This document shows, piece after piece, positions 33,541-45,168 of a DNA stretch of 64,000 bases. Positions within the stretch are counted from its first letter, which is position 1, and each line of letters opens with the position of its first letter. The position numbers were made by a program, and so were the translations under genes. The notes under the pieces were generated by a model, which searched no databases, was not told the origin of the DNA, and worked only from the letters and a program-made list of their open reading frames with translations. The DNA comes from Lantana camara. Its lineage: Eukaryota > Streptophyta > Magnoliopsida > Lamiales > Verbenaceae. The stretch is taken from positions 37,396,501 through 37,460,500 of the forward strand of contig CM074860.1 in NCBI GenBank assembly GCA_037501455.1, read 5' to 3'.

Positions 33541-34637
33541 CAATCACATTAGAGTAAAGTAATATGTAGAGATTGATCGTGCTCGAAATCGGTCTGCTGA
33601 GTTGGTCGACTCCGGGAGCTCGAATCACTTAGAATTTCTATTGGGGGGAAGACTCTCGAGTAGATCTGTGAAAGGAAGAGCAAACATGAGCTGAAGGCCA
33701 ACCAGTTTGGTATTCCGACACTCAAGTCAGGTACTTGCTCAAGAGAATAGGAGTTAGTACTGAAGGTCGAATCAACAGCGATTGTGTTTACCAATACCAT
33801 AAATGTTGTGAATATTTATAGGCCAAGGGGCGTGTGTGACACCTGTCCACGCACTGGAGGTGCATTTAATGTTTCGGCCAGTTTGTTGGGGGGAACAGTA
33901 GTACTGTACAACAACTTTGTGTCAGAGTTGGTTCCCTTTATACCTTGGGAGGCCCTCGACCTCTCTCACACATCATTGACTTGCAGTACGGCTCGCTGGT
34001 CGATGACTTGGGTGGTCGGGAAGGTCCTTCGGTCGAGAGCTCGTTGTGGTGGGAGTGAGGGGACATGGTTCCCAACTTGGTCGATTTTCCCTGCTTGGAA
34101 TGGTAATCGACCGGTTGAGAGGCCGCGGATCGGTATCAATCGACCACAAGAGATGGAGAAAGGGGTGATGTGTCATCCGACGTAGAACCTGTGAGCCCTA
34201 CGTCAGCTTCCACCTGTTGGACCACGTGGCGACACATGGCGTTCTCGGAAAGTGCCCGTTCATAAGCCCTCCAGGCTGGCAGGTACGTATGACGTGGCAG
34301 AAAGACTTTGTCCGTGAGGGGCGCGTCCGTACACACGTTGACCAGCGCGTCTTTTGGCATTTTGGGCGCGAGTTTTAAAATTTTGACTTTTTGGCGGGGC
34401 AGGCAAAGGTGCAATCATTACACCAAATGGCGGTTCAGAGCACAATGATGGCATCTCTTGGTATTCCGAGCACTCCACCTATAAATAGGGGGTCCCCGTG
34501 ACACCACGTCAGTCCGTACGTACAGGTTTGTACCACGTGTGAGTTTAATTCTTGTATTTGCATTTATTTGCATATTACTTGATACATTTATATTCCTTTT
34601 ATTCATTTCTTATATGAATATTTGAACTATTTGATAT
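33541..34637 (+). other. GC-richer unassigned region with TATA box, possible decayed LTR or promoter
   Basis: This stretch stands out by base composition from its AT-rich surroundings. It carries ACGT-core sites, including CCACGTGG at 34222-34229 and TGACGTGGCAG near 34289. A good TATA box (CTATAAATAGGG, 34479-34490) is followed by a G/C-rich start-like region. Frames on both strands give no recognisable protein. It resembles an LTR or promoter remnant, but I found no second copy, PBS or TSD. AT-rich DNA follows to the target site of element K. Confidence 0.4.
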
Positions 34638-34642
34638 GTATA

Positions 34643-37600
34643 TGTGACACCCCGTTTCTTCGGCAAGCCAGGTATGACGTCACGAGAGGGTTTTTGACGT
34701 TTTAATTTCTCTTTTGATTTTATTATTACGTTGAATTAATTGTTTAAGTGACCTTTGTGCCCTAATTGTTTAAGTTTTACGTTTTAACGTTCGTATTTAA
34801 TTTCCGTAACTTGATTTTAATACCCGAATTTCGTGAATACGTGATATACTTGAATTATATGATTCATGAACTTGTTTACGTGTTTATCTTATTCGTTTAT
34901 ACTTGTTCGAATTGGTCGGAGACCATTTCTTTATTTTTGGGATTCGAGGGCCTAGCGAGTTTTAGTGCGCCTCGGATTCAGGAGGCCATATCTTGAGGTC
35001 GGGAATTCGGATTCGAATTTCGGAAGTGGCGCCGGACTCGTGACGAGATTTACAAGCTAAGGAACCTAGCCTTATATTTTTCTAAGCCCGTTTAGACCCC
35101 CGTATTTTGTCCGAACCGAACAACATGAGCAGATTTGCCATCTTCGAGAATTTTAGGCATAACTCTTTCAATATTCAACCTTTTGACTTGATTCTTGGCC
35201 CCACATCACGTCAACTCAATACACTACCATCCTCTCTACCCTCATTCTCGGTAAAGGAAAGAAAAGGGAGGAAATTTGCAGCTTCTTTGGAGAGAAGAAA
35301 CCCATTCCCGCCACTATTCATCAAGGGAAGATTTGAGCTCCATACTTATCCATTTCTTCTCCAAGTTGAAAGATAACTATATGATCTTGTTTTCCACCTT
35401 TATGTGGTCATTTTAATCCATGAATCTTGGGTTTTGAGTGAGCTTTGTTGGAGATATGGACATGTTGTTTAATAGTCAGGGTTTCATGAACTTTGGATGA
35501 TTTCTTGCAATTCTTTGGAGCTTTTCTTGATTTGAAGCTATGTTCTTGATCTATATGACTTTCCTAATGCATGAGTGTTGAGGTATCTCATGGAAATTGC
35601 TTAGAAATCAATCCTCCATGGCTGATCTTTTGAAGAACTTGAAACTTAGGTGTATCGTTTGCCTCCTTGCTCTTGATTCGATTTCTTATGGTCTTCTTGC
35701 TCGATTGACGAGTATTTTATGGTTGTTCTTGGACCTTTCTTTACCATTTTGATATTGCTTCATTGCCTCCATGTTGCTGCTGTTGTTGAGTTGGATTTGC
35801 AGGGGAGAACAGGGCTGCTCTTCGCGAGGAAGAAGCAGCCTGGTGCGAGTGACGCAAGTTAAGGCGTTTGTTCCTTTCGGAAGTAACGCCCGTTACCTCC
35901 TCTAGCCTTGGAGAACTCTTGCTCCTACCCTGAGTAACAGGGGTTACTGCCTGTGATCATGGGTAGCGGTAACGGTCGTTAACTGTGTAGGAAATGCACC
36001 TGTACCAGTTAACAGGCGTTAACAGTTTTATGCATGCTTGGGACTAACGTCCGTTAGCCCCTATCTTGTATGTGCATGTGATTTTTCTTCCTTCTTTGCT
36101 TCTTATGCTCGTTTGTTTTGCATTGTAATAACTGATACGCATTGTATACGTGTTATACTATATGTTATGTGCAATGTATTACATTTATGGCTTCCGTTGA
36201 TACGTGATTTCTGAGTTATGAACTATATGATTTAAGTGATACGTATATGACTCGGATTGCATCCACTTGCATTCGTATGCATTGTCGTGCTCTAATTGGT
36301 TCATAATTGAGTCTAAGTCATGAATTCGTGTTTGTTTGTCTCAGATTTGAGTTCGAGAGGTGTTGGTTCCACCATTTAGCTTCTTCTTGGTTGTCAACGC
36401 TCATCCGTGGGTACTTTTGGTAAAAGGTGAGGTTTAGGTTTGTTTTCTTTTTCGTTAATACGACCTACAACCCTATGTGCTCGTTTTGAAGCCCGCATGT
36501 GACTATAATATTATATTTATATAATAGATACGTGCTTATAAGATACGTTTATGATCTTGTCATAAGATTAAATATTTTGAACTATATGTACGAGCATATG
36601 TGAGCTTGAAAATATTTTGCAACGAGGCTATGCTCCAAACCGTGCGTATTTAAGCTAGCTACGAATTAGGATGACACGTAGAGGTACATCTGTAGCATAT
36701 GCTGAGTTGCAAGGTAAGGTATGCTCCAATAAACTATGTAAGTTATAATTTGACAGTATGAGATGTAGTGAGTTTTGGTATGTTATATTCTTTTCAGCTT
36801 GGTCGGGCCCAGGGAATTATGGGTAAGGACGCCCGGGATGGCAAGCGCCGTCGGGTTAAGCCTTTGCACGATTCCCATTTGAAGTACTTACGCGCGACTC
36901 TTGCAGGTTGAGGAGGCGTGGTGCTTCAAGCACAATGTGGGTTAGCTACCCCTTATGCATTGGTAAGAGTAGTGAGGGTTTGCTCCCCGAGCTACATGTT
37001 GTTGGGGTTGGATTGATTTACGATTATGTTTTTTCTGTTTTAATGCGTATGTTAATAACTGGGGAGTTAGAGTAAGGCTCATACTCATCGGGTATAAGAA
37101 TTCAATACGTTATGTTGATTATGAAACGGGATAGGAGCATTTTCTTATGTTATGATACGATCACGTTAAGTTTGCTTTATTTTGTTAAGTATAAGTACAA
37201 GTTTGTTTCGAAAATGACTTTGGTATGTAAAACCCTATCTCAGTTCATTGTCTTTTGTTTATTACATGCTTTGCTCTATATCTATACGTGTGTGGGTGTG
37301 CGTTAGCCCCCTCACTCAGTCGGTGAATTGACCCTCTCCTTTCAACTTTTTAGTTTGCAGGTTTTGGTTCATGCTAGGCCGAGTCGTGAGTCGGTCGGGT
37401 TCGAGTCAACTAGTTCGAGTTGCATTTTCACTTGCATTCGGTCACACTTTGTTTAAGATTCATATATGTTGATGAATTATCTATGAATATTAAGAACTCT
37501 TGTTTTATGTATTTATCCGGGACAGGCTTCTAGGGATAGTTGAACGCGTTTTTGTGGATTTATCTTCTTGAATTTTAATTTATGCTTCCGCTTCCTTTTT

Positions 37601-37758
37601 TTTTGCGCGCTCTGGTCCTGTTTTAGCTCCGCCTAGCTTAGCGAGTGTGTGTAGGTTCCCGTTCGCTTAGTCTTAGGCTCATGTATGGATTTCTATTTTA
37701 TATGTGGGTTCGGGGCTAGGTGCGGGGGATGTGGTGGCTCGTCGCTCCGGGCGCTACA
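34643..37758 (+). repeat. 5' LTR of element K
   Basis: It begins TGTGACACCCCGTTTCTTCG. It holds the GGAATTCGGATTCG block (35001), a UTR-like stretch with a frame ending LQVER at 35376, five palindromes (35883-36057), the GTCGTGCTCTAATTGGTTCAT block (36285), the GGGCCCAGGG box (from 36805) and a CGGGACAGGCTTCTAGGGA motif (37515). In this copy the CAGTC hairpin is mutated on its right arm (GAATTGA), whereas the 3' LTR keeps it. Confidence 0.93.
35883..36057 (+). repeat. Palindrome cluster in 5' LTR of K
   Basis: Five inverted repeats: GTAACG/CGTTAC (35883-35896), AGTAAC/GTTACT (35933-35948), TAACG/CGTTA (35970-35981), GTTAAC/GTTAAC (36008-36023) and CTAACG/CGTTAG (36044-36057). In the 3' LTR the fifth is deleted and the third is degraded. 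Confidence 0.8.
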
Positions 37759-37766
37759 TCTTAAAG

Positions 37767-37780
37767 TGGTATCAGAGCTC
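37767..37780 (+). promoter_or_regulatory. Primer binding site of element K (iMet type)
   Basis: TGGTATCAGAGCTC begins eight bases after the 5' LTR end and fits the tRNA-iMet 3' end over the first 12 bases. Confidence 0.92.
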
Positions 37781-38069
37781 CGGGTTGTAAAACCGAAGTT
37801 CTAGTGTCGTGTTCTGTCAAGAATAGGTCGTACGGCGTAGGGACAACGTGCTAATGTTTGCATTGCATCGAAATATGTGAATTTTCTTGCATTATGTGTT
37901 TTAAAATTGCTACTTTCTTATTACTAATTGTTGTTGTTGCATACTTTACATGAGCTAGTTGTTGCATTTACGTGGCATAATCACTCACTAACTGCATGCA
38001 TCATACTTTCGCCTCCTTTGTGTATTGTAGGTTAATATCTACAACGTTCAATCACTCGTCTCAACGACC

Positions 38070-38825
38070 ATGGCTTCTAAGTTGAAATTTGGATCAAGTA
38101 GAGATGAAGGTTCTTCACAACCGCCGAATCATCACACCTTTAATCAATCTACCAAGATGAAGGACAAGATGGCTCGATTTGTTAGAAGGGATCTTATGTT
38201 TTTGCCTAGCACGTCGTCTTTCAAAGAACAAAAATCATGTACCCATGGTCGAGGACCCAACCATAGTCATAAGAAGTGTTGGAAAAGGTCGGGTAAGTGC
38301 ACTAGATGCGGATCCTCCGAACACAAGATCAATGCATGCCCTCGTATCTATCTCAAGAGGCCAAAAGAATCCGAAAGAGTGGCCCAGTTTATGGATGGAA
38401 TTAGGGAAGACCTTCGGGAAATGAAGACCAGGGTCGAGTCTAGTGAATGGATCGAGAGTACCCGGGAAGCTCTCCTGGTTGAATCTAAGAGGTTGAAAGA
38501 AAAGAGCCGAGTAGGAATAATTGGATCGGGAGGTAGCTCTGGACCGGGATCAAAGAGGAATCGAGAGGACTCTCAACCGGGGTTGAAAGGAAAGAAGAAA
38601 ATGAAGGAACTCCCATCCTTGGAACAACCGCCGTGTGCTCGTTGTAGAAGAAATTCTCACATTTAAGAGAATTGTTGGAAGAGATTGGGGCAATGCTTTG
38701 GATGTGGGTCGCCAAAGCACAAGTTGGAAGAATGTGAACAGCGAAGGCCAAAGAAACACCCGGGAGGTAATTACATTCATTGCACGAACATCCATCCCAC
38801 ATTGTATTTTCCTATTTATTGGTGA
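38070..38825 (+). pseudogene. Zinc-knuckle gag-like protein of element K (one in-frame stop)
   Basis: The frame starts at MASKLKFGSS and runs 251 codons with a single internal TAA (38664-38666). It carries two pairs of CX2CX4HX4C knuckles. Pair one is at residues 57-70 (second Cys replaced by Gly60) and 77-90. Pair two is at 189-202 (the stop falls inside, after His197) and 209-222. Spacing within each pair is 20 residues and the linkers are alike (WKRSGKC, WKRLGQC), so the pair is internally duplicated 132 residues apart. A charged helical region (about 100-148) lies between. There is no capsid-like gag core. The family role would be nucleic-acid binding or packaging; this copy is probably truncated at residue 198. 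Confidence 0.8.
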
Positions 38826-38869
38826 AGTGCATTTTTATATTGCTATTAGTTGTTGTTTTCTTGTTTAGT

Positions 38870-40628
38870 GGGTGATAACGTGATGCATAGCATAAGTAAA
38901 CTTAACCTGGCATACATAAGTTCAATGTTTTCATGAGAGCTTACAATTGAAAGAAGTTCCCCTTCGTGAGAGTGAAAACTGGGTGAGAAGAAAATGGTGA
39001 CTCCGGGGATTCGGTTGAGATGATGACAAGAAGTTAAGGACATAATCAAGAGGAGAAGATTGGTAACACATCAAGTGAGTCTTGTTCTTACCTACTTGAT
39101 GCATCGGTTTGAAATTCGAAAAGGAAGACATCTTCAACGATAAATAATCAAGAGAGTATTGAGATGGGAAGTGAAACTAGGAACAAGTAGCTAAACCCAA
39201 TTCCTAGGAGGGGAAGCGATTGATTCACTATTCAACATGAATATCGAGACTGAGGAGATAGTGGAGCATTAGAGAGAGATCACCAGTTTTCCCTTCTTTG
39301 AGTATACAACTATCCGACGAAGAAGAGCCCTATTGGGAAGCTTAATCAGAATAATTGAAGAGAGATTGAAGGTTCTTTTCTTGACTAATCCAAAGTTACC
39401 ACGGTGAGAGCCGTTTTCATCAACGAGAAATTTATTACGGATATCATTAGCAAGTGGAGGAATTGGATTTGGTGAGGAGGTAGGAAGTTGGAAGTTTAAA
39501 ATTTTCAAAAAAGTAAGATGGTCGATTTTATTCGCTAATATTAAAAGGGAAAAGAAGGATGACGTAGAGTATGGGAACTTAGGGTAAAAGTTTCTTGAGG
39601 ATGCAAAAGGGGGAAATGAAAGAGCTTTAAGGGATCGAACAATGGTGGAGATTATGAAGGTGTATCCTCTAGGGTATACTACTCAATAGTGCCGAAGCGC
39701 ATCTCTTTACTGGAACACAAAATATAAGAGAAAGTTTCCAGGAAGCTGAGGTTTGGATTAGATAAAGTTAAGGATATTCTAGAAGGAGTGGGTTGAGAGA
39801 CTTCAAGACAACCGGAGACCGTGACGCGATGATTGTCGACCTAGTTTAGAATGGTTCAAGATTAAAAGGTGTTTGAAAGACTTCAGAGTAAAAGAATTGA
39901 AACAATCCCTCATGACAATTAGGGGATTTGTAAACGAGAAAAGAAAATTGCTTGGGGTTAAGTATCGCCAATTAGAGATGAAGTTGGGAAGAAGGAATGA
40001 GATTTCCAAGCTAGGGATTCGTTCAAGGAAACCTAGGTCAAGAGATTCGGGTCCCGAACACTACGACATCAACTTTGACACGTCACTCCATCTTATCAAT
40101 GTGAAGGACTCCGAGAAATGGTGAACGGTACATACATCATTCATGGCACGTGCATCATGTATCTTTAATTGTTATATGATTATCGTGTGCTTTACTTGTG
40201 CGTGTGTGTGTTCGTTGTGTGTTTTGCTCGTGTGTGTGGTTTTCACGATAAGTTGAGGGTCGTGTTTGCAACGGTCTTCCAGAGCGAGCAAGGAGTGGTG
40301 ATTTAGCTCTCTAGCAAAGGGACTTCTTGAGTTAGAATGTGCGAGTGGTGGAGGTTCGTAACCACGCCATTCGTGTAACACCGAGCTCTTGAGTAGTTGG
40401 AATGGATCAAACGATAGGTGATGAATCAACTTGGACCCTCCTATCGTACGAAACATTTTAGTTGCTCCTAGCACGGATCAAGCGGTGAGGAATTCTCCAT
40501 CAAGATTTAAAGAAGTGATCAAACCCCTTTTGCATAAAGACCTTACCAGGCTAATCCTTGTCGGGACGTCATGAATCTCGAACATGGGATGAATACGGGG
40601 AAGTTGCTTGAGCTTGAAACTCGAGCGG
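38870..40628 (+). mobile_element. Decayed interior of element K
   Basis: Only short frames are found, with no known domain. Purine-rich AGAAGTTGG- and GAGAAAAG-like codon runs suggest an old reading frame on the plus strand. A GGTGAACGGTACATA block (40122) is shared with element D. A CTTCTTTT-type hairpin and the polypurine tract follow. Confidence 0.5.
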
Positions 40629-40664
40629 AGAACCTGGGGGCCAGGTTCTTTTAAGGGGGGAGGA
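40629..40664 (+). promoter_or_regulatory. Polypurine tract and adjoining hairpin, element K
   Basis: A perfect 9-bp stem pairs AGAACCTGG (40629-40637) with CCAGGTTCT (40641-40649) around GGG. The tract TTTAAGGGGGGAGGA follows without a gap and abuts the 3' LTR. Confidence 0.88.
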
Positions 40665-40665
40665 T

Positions 40666-43600
40666 TGTGACACCCCGTTTCTTCGGCAAGCCAGGTATGA
40701 CATCACGAGAGGGTTTTTGATGTTTTAATTTCTCTTTTGATTTTATTATTACGTAGAAGTAATTGTTTTAAGTGTCCTTTGTGCCATAATTGTTTAAGTT
40801 TTACGTTTTAACGTTCGTATTTAATTTCCTTAACTTGATTTTAATACCAGAATTTCACGAATACGTGATATAATTGAATTATATAATTCATGAACTTGTT
40901 TAAATGTTTATCTTATTCGTTTATACTTGTTCGAATTGGTCGGAGACCATTTCTTTATTTTTGGGATTCGAGGGCCTAGCGAGTTTTAGCGCGCCTCGGA
41001 TTCAGGAGGCCATATCTTGAGGTCGGGAATTCGGATTCGAATTTCGGAAGTGGCGTCGGACTCGTGACGAGATTTACAAGCTAAGGAACCTAGAATTATA
41101 TTTTTCTAAGCCCGTTTAGACCCCTGTATTTTGTCCGAACCGAACAACATGAGCAGATTTGCCATCTTCGAGTATTTTAGGCATAACTCTTTCAATATTC
41201 AACCTTTTGACTTGATTCTTGGCCCCACATCACGTCAACTCAATACACTACCATCCTCTCTACCCTCATTCTCGGTAAAGGAAAGAAAAGGGAGGAAATT
41301 TGCAGCTTCTTTGGAGAGAAGAAACCCATTCCCGCCACTATTCATCAAGGGAAGATTTGAGCTCCATACTTATCCATTTCTTCTCCAAGTTGAAAGATAA
41401 CTATATGATCTTGTTTTCCACCTTTATGTGGTCATTTTAATCCATGAATCTTGGGTTTTGAGTGAGCTTTGTTGGAGATATGGACATGTTGTTGAATAGT
41501 CAGGGTTTCATGAACTTTGGATGATTTCTTGCAATTCTTTGGAGCTTTTCTTGATTTGAAGCTATGTTCTTGATCTATATGACTTTCCTAATGCATGAGT
41601 GTTGAGGTATCTCATGGAAATTGCTTAGAAATCAATCCTCCATGGCTGATCTTTTGAAGAACTTGAAACTTAGGTGTATCGTTTGCCTCCTTGCTCTTGA
41701 TTCGATTTGTTATGGTCTTCTTGCTTGATTGACGAGTATTTTATGGTTGTTCTTGGACCTCTCTTTACCATTTTGATACTGCTTCATTGCCTCCATGTTG
41801 CTGCTGTTGTTGAGTTGGATTTGCAGGGGAGAACAGGGCTGCTCTTCGCGAGGAAGAAGCAGCCTGGTGCGAATAACGCAAGTTAAGGCATTTGTTCCTT
41901 TCGGAAGTAACGCCCGTTACCTCCTCTAGCCTTGGATAACTCTTGCTCCTGCCCTGAGTAACGGGGGTTACTGCCTGTGATCATGGGCAGCGGTAACGAC
42001 CATTAACTGTGCAGGAAATGCACCTGTACCAGTTAACGGGCATTAACAGTTTTATGCATGCTTAGGGCTAACCTACCTTGTATGCGCATGTGATTTTTCT
42101 TCCTTCTTTTCTTCTTATGCTCATTTGTTTTGCATTGTTATGACTGATAGGCATTGTATACGTGTTATACTATATGTTATGTGCAACGTATTACATTTAT
42201 GGCTTCCTTTGATACGTGATTTCTGAGTTATGAACTATATGCTTTAAGTGATACGTATATGAATCGCATTGCATCTACTTGCATTCGTATGCATTACCGT
42301 GTGTCTAATTGGTTCATGATCGAGTCTAAGTCATGAGTTCATGTTTGTTTATCTCAGATTTGAGTTCGAGAGGTGTTGGTTCCACCATTTAGCTTCTTCT
42401 TGGTTGTCAACGCTCATCGGTGGGTACTTTTGGTAAAAGGTGAGGTTTAGGTTTGTTTTCTTTTTAGTTAATACGACCTACAACCCTATGTGCTCGTTTT
42501 AAAGCCCGCATGTGACTATACTATTATATTTGTATAATAGATACGTGCTTATAAGATATGTTTATGATCTTGTCATGAGATTAAATGTTTTGAACTATAT
42601 GTACGAGCATATGTGAGCATGAAAATGTTTTGCAACGAGGCTATGCTCCAAACCGTGCATATTCAAGCTAGCTATGGATTAGGATAACACGGAGAGGTAC
42701 GTCTATAGCATATGCTGAGTTGCAAGGTAAGGTATGCTCCAATAAATTATGTAAGTTATAATTTGGCAAGTATGAGATGTAGAGAGTTTTGGTATGTTAT
42801 ATTCTTTTCAGATTGGTCGGGCCCAGGGAATTGTGGGTAAGGACGCCCGGGACGGCAAGCGCCGTCGGGTTAAGCCTGTGCACGATTCCCATTTGAAGTA
42901 ATTACGCGCGACTCTTGGAGGTTGAGGATGGTGCTTCAAGCACAATGTGGGTTAACTACCCCTTGTGCATTGGTAAGAGTAGTGAGGGTTTGCTCCCCGA
43001 GCTACTTGTTGTTGGGGTTGGATTGATTCACGATTTATGTTTTCTGTTTTAGTACGTATGTCAATAATTGGCGCGCGACTCTTGGAGGTTGAGGATGGTG
43101 CTTCAAGCACAATGTGGGTTAGCTACCCCTTGTGCATTGGTAAGAGTAGTGAGGGTTTGCTCCCCAAGCTACATGTTGTTGGGGTTGGATTGATTCACGA
43201 TTTATGTTTTCTGTTTTAGTACGTATGTTAATAACTGGGGAGTTAGAGTAAGACCCGTACTCGTCGGGTATAAGAATTCAATACGTTATGTTGATTATGA
43301 AACGGGATAGGAGCTTTTTCTTATGTTATGATACGATCACGTTAAGTTTGCTTTATTTTGTTAAGTGTAATTACAAGTTTGTTTCAAAAATGACTTTGGT
43401 ATGTAAAACCCTATCCCGGTTCTTAGTCTTTTGTTTATTACGTGCTTTGCTCTAAATCTATACATGTGTGGGTGTGTGTTAGCCCCCTCACTCAGTCGGT
43501 GGACTGACCCTCTCCTTTCAACTTTTCAGTTTGCAGGTTTTGGTTCGTGCTATGCGGAGTCGTGAGTCGGTCGGGTTCTAGTCACCTAGTTCGAGTTACA

Positions 43601-43935
43601 TTTTCACTTGCATTCGGTCACACTTTGTATAAGATTCATATATGTTGATGAATTATGTATGAATATTAAGAACTCTTATTTTATGTATTTATTCGAGACA
43701 GGCTTCTAGGGATAGTTGAACCCATTTTTGTGGATTTATCTTCTTGAATTTTAATTTATGCTTCCGCTTCCTTATTGTTTTGCGCGCTCTGGTCCTGTTT
43801 TAGCTTCGACTGGCTTAGCGAGTGTGTGTAGGTTCCCATTCGCTTAGTCTTAGGCTCATGTATGGATTTCTATTTCATATGTGGGTTCGGGGCTAGGTGC
43901 GGGGGATGTGGTGGCTCGTCGCTCCGGGCGCTACA
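40666..43935 (+). repeat. 3' LTR of element K
   Basis: It closely matches the 5' LTR but is 154 bp longer, mainly because of a 167-bp tandem duplication (42905-43238). It keeps an intact TCAGTC/GACTGA hairpin (43492-43507). It ends GGGCGCTACA, followed by the TSD. Confidence 0.93.
42905..43238 (+). repeat. 167-bp tandem duplication unique to the K 3' LTR
   Basis: Units 42905-43071 and 43072-43238 both begin CGCGCGACTCTTGGAGG and span the right half of the GGGCCC box. The 5' LTR has one unit. The duplication therefore arose after, or during, this insertion. Confidence 0.92.
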
Positions 43936-43940
43936 GTATA

Positions 43941-45168
43941 TACCCTTTATGAAACTATGATATAAATTCTTGCCATACGTGTAAAATTTGAATTTTGGAT
44001 TCGAATCCCGAGCAAGCTAACTTCGTGAATTATGTGACTATATGATTCTTGAACTTAATTCCTAGCTTTAAACTTGTTTTGGACTTGATTGATCTTTAGA
44101 GGACTCAATTGCTCTTTTGTTCTAACTTTTGGGCCATTTTTTAAATTGGCCACTCTTGAGTCATTAATTCGTAACTTGAGCTCGGGAACTCGGAATCAAG
44201 TTCTGTCTTTGCCATTGAACTCAAATCGACGATTTGGAGTTAACAGAGCAAGCCTTGACCTTTTTCGATGCCGTTTCGACCCCTAACGAAGCATATTTTG
44301 GCCATACATACCTAAAATGCCCCTATAGCCACTTGAAGACTAGTCTATCATTACATTGTACTCTCCTTCACCTTTTCAACCAAGAGATCAGCTCATTCTC
44401 TCTCTCCCAAGCCTAATTTTCAAACCAAGTCAGGAAGGAAAAGGGGAAGAAGAAGCTCTCAAGCCAAACCTCTATTTTTGCCACCTTTGAGCTCAAGCTT
44501 GTGCCATTTCTTGTTCAATCCTTGAAGGTAAGCCAAGATTCTTGATCTCCTTGATGTTGTGATCATTATCCACATGTTGAATCATGTTGATATGTTTGTG
44601 AATCATGGATTTGGTATACTTGATGAATAGTTAGGTTATTTGAAGTTTTGAAGGACTTATGCATCACTTGTCTATTTGTTGATTTAGAGCTTGATATAAT
44701 GAGCATGATGGAGTATTAATTGCATATCTTGAGTCTTATTTAATGTTAGAAGCATGGTTGTTGAGTTTCCATTAATGTGCTTGTAAGTTCTTGCAAGAAT
44801 TTGATTCCATTTCATGCCCTTACTTGACTCCTACTTATGCTTTCTTTTCTTGCTCGTTTGTGGCTCGTTTTATGGAGTTTTGTGCATGAATTCTTACATT
44901 TTTGAAGCCTTAGCATGCCCTTATGTGTTGCCTTGAACGTTGTGGTGTTTTGGAGTGAGTTGCAAGGGTGTTGAGGGCTGAACTTTGCTTCCATTTTGGT
45001 CCCGAAGGCACTAACGGCCGTTAGGACATTTTGTGCTTGGAGGGGGGTAACGGCCGTTACCCCTCCACCCTTGGCCCCTGAACCTGTTAACGGGCGTTAG
45101 CCCCTTGTAGGCTTATAGGGGGTAACGGTCGTTAGTCCTAGGTTAGAGTTTCTGACCTAGGTAACGGC
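43941..45168 (+). mobile_element. LTR fragment L interrupted by element M
   Basis: The sequence has the middle-LTR marks of this group: CTTGAGCTCGGGAACTCGG (44177), a UTR-like stretch ending ATCCTTGAAG|GTAAGCC (44530) and a TAACGGCCGTTA palindrome cluster (45011 onward). Its left part was presumably cut by K and its right part lies beyond M, outside the window. Confidence 0.7.
45011..45168 (+). repeat. Palindrome cluster in LTR L
   Basis: CTAACGGCCGTTAG (45011-45024), GGGGTAACGGCCGTTACCCC (45044-45063, perfect), TAACG/CGTTA around GG (45088-45099) and TAACG/CGTTA around GT (45123-45134). A fifth is cut after TAACGGC at 45168, where element M begins. Confidence 0.85.

Larger units (their letters stand above)
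34643..43935 (+). mobile_element. Complete non-autonomous LTR element K with TSD GTATA
   Basis: The element is bounded by GTATA at 34638-34642 and 43936-43940. LTRs 34643-37758 (3116 bp) and 40666-43935 (3270 bp) both run from TGTGACACCCCG to GGGCGCTACA. A perfect PBS lies at 37767-37780 and a polypurine tract at 40650-40664. The 2.9-kb interior encodes only a zinc-knuckle protein and decayed sequence; no protease, RT, RNase H or integrase is seen. It therefore fits the TR-GAG/LARD class, which depends on an autonomous partner. The LTRs remain very similar, pointing to a fairly recent insertion. Confidence 0.95.

Noticed and set aside
33784..34185. 133-residue frame in the NLR-K spacer
   Set aside because: Opposing frames overlap it, composition is GC-skewed and no domain is seen.
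37767..37780. tRNA gene suggested by TGGTATCAGAGC matches
   Set aside because: Only the 3'-end complement of tRNA-iMet is present, always eight bases or fewer inside an LTR. No cloverleaf or A/B box surrounds it.
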